A stretch of 64,000 bases of DNA from positions 8,091,099-8,155,098 of the forward strand of contig JBBMOA010000004.1 of NCBI GenBank assembly GCA_037954235.1, in the 5' to 3' direction. Source of the stretch: Aulostomus chinensis. Taxonomy: Eukaryota > Chordata > Actinopteri > Syngnathiformes > Aulostomidae. Under the pieces are notes generated by a model. That model saw only the letters and a program-made list of their open reading frames with translations, searched no databases and had not been told where the DNA came from. Positions within the stretch are counted from its first letter, which is position 1; each line of letters begins with the position of its first letter. This document shows, piece after piece, positions 59,001-64,000 of the stretch. A program made the translations under genes and the position numbers.

Positions 59001-60360
59001 TAATTCTGTTCTGAATCTGACAGGGAGCCATGCAGAGAAGCAGTCCAGGAGAGACCTGGTCTCTGCTACCAGTTCTAGTCAGGGGGGCAGCAGCGTTCTG
59101 GACCAGCTGGAGAGTCTTTAGGGACTTATTAGTCCAGCCTGGTAGGAGGGAGGTGCAGTAATCCAGCCTGGAAGTGACAAAAGCAGGGACTAGTTTTTCT
59201 GCATCTTCTTGAGCCAGGATGTGTCTGATCTTAGCGATGTTACGTAGATGGAAGAAGGCGTCCTGGAGGTTTGTTGAATGTGGGAGTGAAAGGACAGATC
59301 CTGATCTCTAGTCCTTGAAGGGGTAGGGTGTGATGTCCAGGTGGAGTAGCGAAGCAGTCGTGAGCAGGAAAGTTTGGTGAATATGCCAGGTAGGGCACTG
59401 ATGACTGGGGAGGGCAGCAGGTGCCTGGTATTTTTCTCTTGTGTTATGATGATTTATAATCAAGTGATCAGATGACGTGGTTGATGAATTGCTGTGATGA
59501 TTTGTTGCTTTGTCTGATTGCTTTAAGGATTGATTGATTTATTTGATTGAATGATTTTTCAGTAGCTTGTATCATTACAAGCAAATGCCACTGCTTATGC
59601 TGCAACCTCAATGAACTGAGTAATACTGCATTTAAAATCTAACTTGTGGAGCTCAAATTATGTCCGTCAATTCTTTTTTTTAACAAAAAGCTCCTTGTGT
59701 GGAGGCGGCACGGTGGTGCAGTGGTTAGCGTTGTCACCTCACAGCAAGAAGGTTGTGGGTGGAGTCCCGGCTGCAGCACGGGGTCTTTCTGGGTGAGTCT
59801 CCATGTTCTCCCTGTTCCTGCTGGGTTCTCTCTGGTACTCCAGCTTCCTCCACAGTCCAAAGACATCAAGAGGGGACCAGGTTAATCCAGACTCTAAATT
59901 GACCGTAGGCGTGGCTGGGAGAGCCAATGGTTGTTCGTCTCTGTGTGTTGGCCCTGCCATGGACCGGTGACCTGTCCAAGGTAAACCCCGCCTCTCGCCC
60001 GTAGCCGCTGGGATAGGCTCCAGCCCCCCGCGACCCTTAACAGGAATAAGCGGAAGACAATGGACAATGGCTCCTTGTGTGTGTCAAATGCAATAACATC
60101 TGCAAGGTTCCTATCTGTTCCTCGAGCCACGTAGAAGCTGAAACAACATTGACCCAGTGACCTCAATAAGTCGTCACTAAAATTCCACCCGGCAAGTGCA
60201 CCCGGTCACAGAGGAGAGTTTTCACAACAGTGCTGCAGCGCCAGAGCAGGCGGGGAGGGGCCTCCACCACAAGCCTCGAAGCCCCCGGACAAGCAGAGCA
60301 GGCTCATCCCCACCTGAGCATGGGGGGGATCAAACTGGGGGTGTGTGTCTTTGAGTGTAG

Positions 60361-60415
<55 letters not shown>

Positions 60416-63134
60416 TTTGTTTGTCTGTAAGTGTTACCTGGTGCTGGGCTGCAGTTCACCGAGTGCTGAGGTTTGTCTTCATCCTCAAACTCCAACAGGA
60501 AATCATCCTGATCGACGACAAAAATACAACAACTAATTAACTTGTTCACAACTTAGTCTATCGAATCACAATAGAGTGAGGTCACTGTGAAAGAGAAGTC
60601 ATGACATAAAGGAGAGATGATGACACCATGAGGGAGAAGTGATGTTAGAGTGAAAGAGAAGTGATGACAGAGACATAACTTATTACTTTATTTATACTAA
60701 TTAGGGCCTGAGCCTGAAGGTACTTCATTATGTTTGCTCAGCAGAGCAACACATTAGCAGCACTAAAAACAGTAAAATCTATCTCCTCCTAAGGTATGAA
60801 TGCTATCGCTTCCAAACTTTGGCTGATTACTCTCCCAATTGTGCTGATTTAAAGATATTAATTTTCGTTGTTATGAGTCACTCGGTTTGGATTTTACAAG
60901 CCGTCAAAGTGGGGGAGACACGTTTCACCTTCCAATGGAAGCCTATGGGGAGACGGTGTCCTCTAAGGGTTCATACTGTCAAACAAACGCTTCTCACGTC
61001 TACACCATCCATCCCACAGCTCTACCAACCACACCACTGCATTCCTGACAAAAACCCCTCCAACAACATGGTGTTCTGTGTCCCTCTGGATCAGCGTATG
61101 CAGACTTCTTCCTCTTGTCCCACTCCAGTCCTGGTGCTCCTCCTCTCTCTCCACTCTAGCACAGATCAGAGACAGAGCAGTGGGGAGGGGTTCTTAAAGG
61201 GCCAGCTCTCAGCTCTGCTCTCACTCTAGCACAGATCAGAGACAGAGCAGTGGGGGAGGGGTTCTTAAAGGGCCAGCTCTCAGCTCTGCTCTCCACTCTA
61301 GCACAGATCAGAGACAGAGCAGTGGGGAGGGGTTCTTAAAGGGCCAGCTCTCAGCTCTGCTCTCCACTCTAGCACAGATCAGAGACAGAGCAGTGGGGAG
61401 GGGTTCTTAAAGGGCCAGCTCTCAGCTCTGCTCTCACTCTAGCACAGATCAAAGACAGAGCAGTGGGGGAGGGGTTCTTAAAGGGCCAGCTCTCAGCTCT
61501 GCTCTCACTCTAGCACAGATCAAAGACAGAGCAGTGGGGGAGGGGTTCTTAAAGGGCCAGCTCTCAGCTCTGCTCTCTCTCTAGCACAGATCAGAGACAG
61601 AGCAGTGGGGAGGGGTTCTTAAAGGGCCAGCTCTCAGCTCTGCTCTCACTCTAGCACAGATCAAAGACAGAGCAGTGGGGGGAGGGGTTCTTAAAGGGCC
61701 AGCTCTCAGCTCTGCTCTCACTCTAGCACAGATCAGAGACAGAGCAGTGGGGAGGGGTTCTTAAAGGGCCAGCTCTCAGCTCTGCTCTCACTCTAGCACA
61801 GATCAGAGACAGAGCAGTGGGGGGAGGGGTTCTTAAAGGGCCAGCTCTCAGCTCTGCTCTCACTCTAGCACAGATCAAAGACAGAGCAGTGGGGAGGGGT
61901 TCTTAAAGGGCCAGCTCTCAGCTCTGCTCTCCACTCTAGCACAGATCAAAGACAGAGCAGTGGGGAGGGGTTCTTAAAGGGCCAGCTCTCAGCTCTGCTC
62001 TCCACTCTAGCACAGATCAAAGACAGAGCAGTGGGGAGGGGTTCTTAAAGGGCCAGCTCTCAGCTCTGCTCTCCACTCTAGCACAGATCAAAGACAGAGC
62101 AGTGGGGAGGGGTTCTTAAAGGGCCAGCTCTCAGCTCTGCTCTCACTCTAGCACAGATCAAAGACAGAGCAGTGGGGGAGGGGTTCTTGAAGGGCCAGCT
62201 CTCAGCTCTGCTCTCACTCTAGCACAGATCAGAGACAGAGCAGTGGGGGAGGGGTTCTTAAAGGGCCAGCTCTCAGCTCTGCTCTCACTCTAGCACAGAT
62301 CAGAGACAGAGCAGTGGGGGAGGGGTTCTTAAAGGGCCAGCTCTCAGCTCTGCTCTCCACTCTAGCACAGATCAAAGACAGAGCAGTGGGGAGGGGTTCT
62401 TAAAGGGCCAGCTCTCAGCTCTGCTCTCCACTCTAGCACAGATCAAAGACAGAGCAGTGGGGAGGGGTTCTTAAAGGGCCAGCTCTCAGCTCTGCTCTCC
62501 ACTCTAGCACAGATCAAAGACAGAGCAGTGGGGGAGGGGTTCTTAAAGGGCCAGCTCTCAGCTCTGCTCTCACTCTAGCACAGATTAAAGACAGAGCAGT
62601 GGGGGAGGGGTTCTTAAAGGGCCAGCTCTCAGCTCTGCTCTCACTCTAGCATAGATCAAAGACAGAGCAGTGGGGAGGGGTTCTTAAAGGGCCAGCTCTC
62701 AGCTCTGCTCTCACTCTAGCACAGATCAAAGACAGAGCAGTGGGGGAGGGGTTCTTGAAGGGCCAGCTCTCAGCTCTGCTCTCACTCTAGCACAGATCAG
62801 AGACAGAGCAGTGGGGGAGGGGTTCTTAAAGGGCCAGCTCTCAGCTCTGCTCTCACTCTCTGATCAGACTCAGGCTTCTAACTCCTCAACTACAAGGCCT
62901 CCACACTGGACCAGGACACCCTGGGATTCAGGCCAGGGCTCAGGCCCTCACAATGCTGCTTGCAGCTTGAATTATACATCTTATTTGTGCTGTCATTGAT
63001 ATTCTTACACAGGCCAATCATTAGCTGATTGTTTATCCATTTCCAAATTTTAGCCAAACATTCTTCAGAGCAGAACCTTCAAGAATCCTGCCTGGTATGA
63101 GTGTGTGTGTGTGTATGTGTGTGTGTGTGTGTGT

Positions 63135-63200
<66 letters not shown>

Positions 63201-63275
63201 TACAGAGAGCGCAGATACATCAGACCATGGAATGTGTTTTCCTGCAGTTCCTCAATCTTGTTGTGGTGCAGATCG
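55337..63275 (-). CDS. lgr5: LGR5-like leucine-rich-repeat receptor, partial, hinge exons missing
   Basis: Class A receptor with an LRR ectodomain; LGR4/5/6 bind R-spondins and boost Wnt signalling. Exons in gene order: LRR exon 63275-63204 (72 nt, one 24-residue repeat: DLHHNKIEELQENTFHGL); hinge end 60507-60438 (DDFLLEFEDEDKPQHSVNCS, like LGR5 DFLLDFEED...SVQCS); TM1-TM2 58015 or 58073 to 57785; TM3 56345-56185; TM4 to end 56043-55337. The C-tail EKQSCNSTQAL matches LGR5 (LGR6 is close). Earlier LRR exons would lie beyond 64000. The exons for the last LRR and the Cys-rich hinge, expected between 60507 and 63204, are not there. Phase agreement is good from TM1 on but uncertain at the hinge-TM1 junction. 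Either a decaying gene copy or an assembly gap. Confidence 0.75.
56185..56345 (-). CDS. lgr5: lgr5-like exon: TM3
   Basis: Reads RDRARWETSFLCRLSGF, TM3 (FTSQTGLFLLTLATVERY), and ends GHS in phase 1 (donor AGTG|GTGAAT). With the acceptor GGCAG|GG the join gives FGSFWRDRARWETSFLC, the same spacing as human LGR5 between FGSF and the TM3 Cys. A second acceptor 12 nt upstream (TGTAG|AA), in LINE-derived sequence, would add four residues in frame. Confidence 0.8.
56354..57272 (-). mobile_element. 5'-truncated L2-like LINE in the TM2-TM3 intron
   Basis: Minus strand: RNLGVMIDDQLTFK, IDYCNSLLAGLPAG, LQMIQNAAARLVFNQPKRAH, SLHWLPVAARIKF, later SAESLSTFKRQLKTQLF, then the 3' end (CTTTGGACAAAAGCGTCTGC, TAAATGAAATTGTAGAATTG). 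Frameshifts and a small deletion break it. Its tail ends about 8 bases before the receptor's splice acceptor AG. Nearly identical to the copy at 13921. Confidence 0.88.
57275..57705 (-). mobile_element. Family B SINE joined to the L2-like LINE
   Basis: Starts (minus) GGGCTGCACGGTGGTGCAGT, has the B box GGTTCGAGTCC, body and a GGAT/GTAT tail, after which the truncated LINE begins at once. The element pair shares one flanking duplication, GCCATACAT at 56349-56357 and 57704-57712. Confidence 0.88.
57785..58073 (-). CDS. lgr5: lgr5-like exon: TM1-TM2
   Basis: SSLGSWLVRGGVWLIAALSL (TM1), PAKLLIGLLALVNGLMGL (TM2), ending VDTWTFGSFW (LGR5: VDAFTFGSFAR), donor GGAG|GTAAAA in phase 2. The 5' edge is uncertain. 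The good acceptor TTCTGCAG at 58017-58016 puts the exon one frame off the preceding exon's phase. A poor acceptor at 58075-58074 (GGCAAG, purine-rich upstream) restores phase but adds about 19 residues. In the off-frame reading the first residues are GLFHPLAAGW, oddly like LGR5 GPFKPC..LLDGW, which suggests a recent frameshift. Confidence 0.75.
58290..58512. repeat. Polypurine tract with an approximately 95-bp duplication
   Basis: More than 200 bp almost wholly A and G on the plus strand. AGACAAAGACAGAGAATGGA occurs at 58321 and again at 58416, so a roughly 95-bp unit is repeated. It lies in the intron before the TM1-TM2 exon of the lgr5-like gene. Confidence 0.85.
58640..59340 (-). mobile_element. 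LINE reverse transcriptase C-terminal fragment, decayed
   Basis: Minus-strand sequence keeps residues typical of the C-terminal end of a teleost LINE reverse transcriptase (SSLTELLVPYDPARTLHSQD, GFLLVPRV) and the associated TCCAGCTGGTCCAGAACGCT. Diverged from the L2-like copy at 56354. Intronic. Confidence 0.65.
59703..60065 (+). mobile_element. Family B SINE copy
   Basis: From GGAGGCGGCACGGTGGTGCA to GGAATAAGCGGAAGACAATG. Full body and no long tail. Opposite strand to the lgr5-like gene. Confidence 0.88.
60362..60412. repeat. TG microsatellite
   Basis: About 24 TG units, some 25 bp from the donor of the exon at 60438-60507. Confidence 0.95.
60701..62971 (+). mobile_element. Family A dispersed repeat, copy 4, expanded by an internal satellite
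   Basis: The ends match the other copies (TTAGGGCCTGAGCC; CTCAGGCCCT ... TGCTTGCAGCTTGAATT), but the sequence is more diverged and the left part is deleted. One internal segment present once per module in the other copies is tandemly amplified (61150-62865). ATT flanks both ends. It occupies the place where lgr5 hinge exons are expected. Confidence 0.85.
61150..62865. repeat. 71-bp satellite inside family A copy 4, about 24 units
   Basis: The unit is CTCTAGCACAGATCAGAGAC, AGAGCAGTGGGGAGGGGTTC, TTAAAGGGCCAGCTCTCAGC, TCTGCTCTCA. Units differ by 1-3 bases (length 69-72; GATCAAAG/GATCAGAG; CTCCA/CTCA). It corresponds to 19141-19210 of copy 2, where it occurs once. Confidence 0.95.
63100..63199. 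repeat. TG microsatellite next to an lgr5-like exon
   Basis: About 45 TG units ending a few bases from the donor of the LRR exon (63204/63203). Confidence 0.95.
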
Positions 63276-63559
63276 CTGGAAAAAAACACATATTTCCATG
63301 ACATCACACTTATGGATCTTCCTCCTGATAGGGAGCTGATCATCTACAAGCCTTCTGATTGGTCAAAGTCAGATGACAGCGGTGCTAATTGTTCATGTGA
63401 TGCACAGCTGGTTGTGTTTTCTTTTTTTAAACTCTATTTATAGATCATTTTCATCTTTTAGTACAGGAAGGTTAAAACAAAGATGAATACCAGACATTGA
63501 ACAACTACCCATATTCAAGGTACGGGGGAGATCAATAAATGCAAAAGCTAAAATATCAT

Positions 63560-64000
63560 ACCCAGTACATACATACACTCTCACTCATTGGCAAAATAGG
63601 CCTGCCATTTCTGCCACCATTTTTCACCTAGATCTTTTTGGAGTCTGATTGAGTAAGTCATTTTCTCTTGTACATATAGTTGTTCTACAATATTAACAAA
63701 AGAATCTGTAGTGGGGTAATTTTCTGGGGCCAACATTTTGTGATGGCCTTTTTACTTGCAGCCAGCAAGACCCTGAGAGAGCACCCCTCAGGCTTACTCA
63801 ACCCATCTGGCATAGTCCCAAGATAGTGTTGTGAATAATACATCAATTTAAATCATAGAACCTTTGAAATAATTTTGCCACCTCCCTCCAGAAAGACTGG
63901 ATGAAGGGGCAAGACCCAAATACATGGGCATGATCAGCAGAGGTCTCTCCACATTCTCTCCAGCAGGCCAGTTGTGTACCAGTCAGTTTAGATTCTGCTT
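63560..64000 (-). mobile_element. L1/Tx1-like LINE 3' end, runs off the window
   Basis: Minus strand reads HYLGTMPDGLSK, RVLLAASKKAITKCW and, near the end, a W-K-W-like C-terminus (EKWWQKWQ-type residues with stops). This matches the last part of L1-type LINE ORF2. Decayed. Confidence 0.6.

Noticed and set aside
59739..59960. tRNA gene in the GGTTCGA-containing repeats
   Set aside because: The tRNA-like boxes belong to SINE copies; no cloverleaf is preserved.

Overview
The window is vertebrate nuclear DNA, most likely from a teleost fish, possibly a percomorph. The evidence is split genes with GT-AG introns, proteins that read like fish orthologues of vertebrate genes, and a repeat load typical of teleosts: L2-, RTE- and L1-like LINEs, Tc1-like and hAT transposons, a tRNA-derived SINE with a GGAT tail, CA/TG and GATA microsatellites and several minisatellites. 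There are no prokaryotic features. All genes were assembled by reading splice sites and carrying the reading frame across exons by eye. Orthologue names rest on remembered human sequences, not on a search.

Layout. (1) A possible signal-peptide exon of an unseen gene lies at 645-703 (-). (2) A complete cct2 gene (chaperonin TCP-1 beta) occupies 1812-11128 (-). It has 16 exons and 535 codons. Its third intron holds a minisatellite carrying a hAT element, which itself carries another repeat (family A). (3) A five-exon gene at 11991-15147 (-) encodes a 172-residue coiled-coil protein that I do not recognise. (4) A stretch rich in LINE copies runs from about 16970 to 22190. (5) A complete myrfl gene (myelin regulatory factor-like) lies at 22728-50506 (-), with 24 coding exons and 943 codons. 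Its introns hold a 42-bp minisatellite, an 850-bp GGAT array, a 5.3-kb satellite of 53-bp units with higher-order structure, a gypsy-type relic, LINEs and SINEs. (6) Two decayed Tc1-like transposons fill 51641-54608. (7) An incomplete lgr5-like receptor gene runs from 55337 past 63275 (-). Exons for the seven-helix domain, part of the hinge and one leucine-rich repeat are present. The exons that should lie between the last two are missing; a repeat with a 24-copy satellite sits there instead.

The order cct2 - myrfl - lgr5 agrees with human 12q15-q21, as I recall it. The three genes do unrelated jobs: cytosolic protein folding, a membrane-released transcription factor, and an R-spondin-type receptor. 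There is no operon-like logic.

The most notable points are: the lgr5-like gene with missing hinge exons, a probable frame break and a SINE-LINE composite inserted next to a splice acceptor; the 53-bp satellite with exact 901- and 2014-bp higher-order periods; a dispersed repeat (family A) that has grown a new 71-bp satellite in one of four copies; and the unrecognised 172-residue gene.
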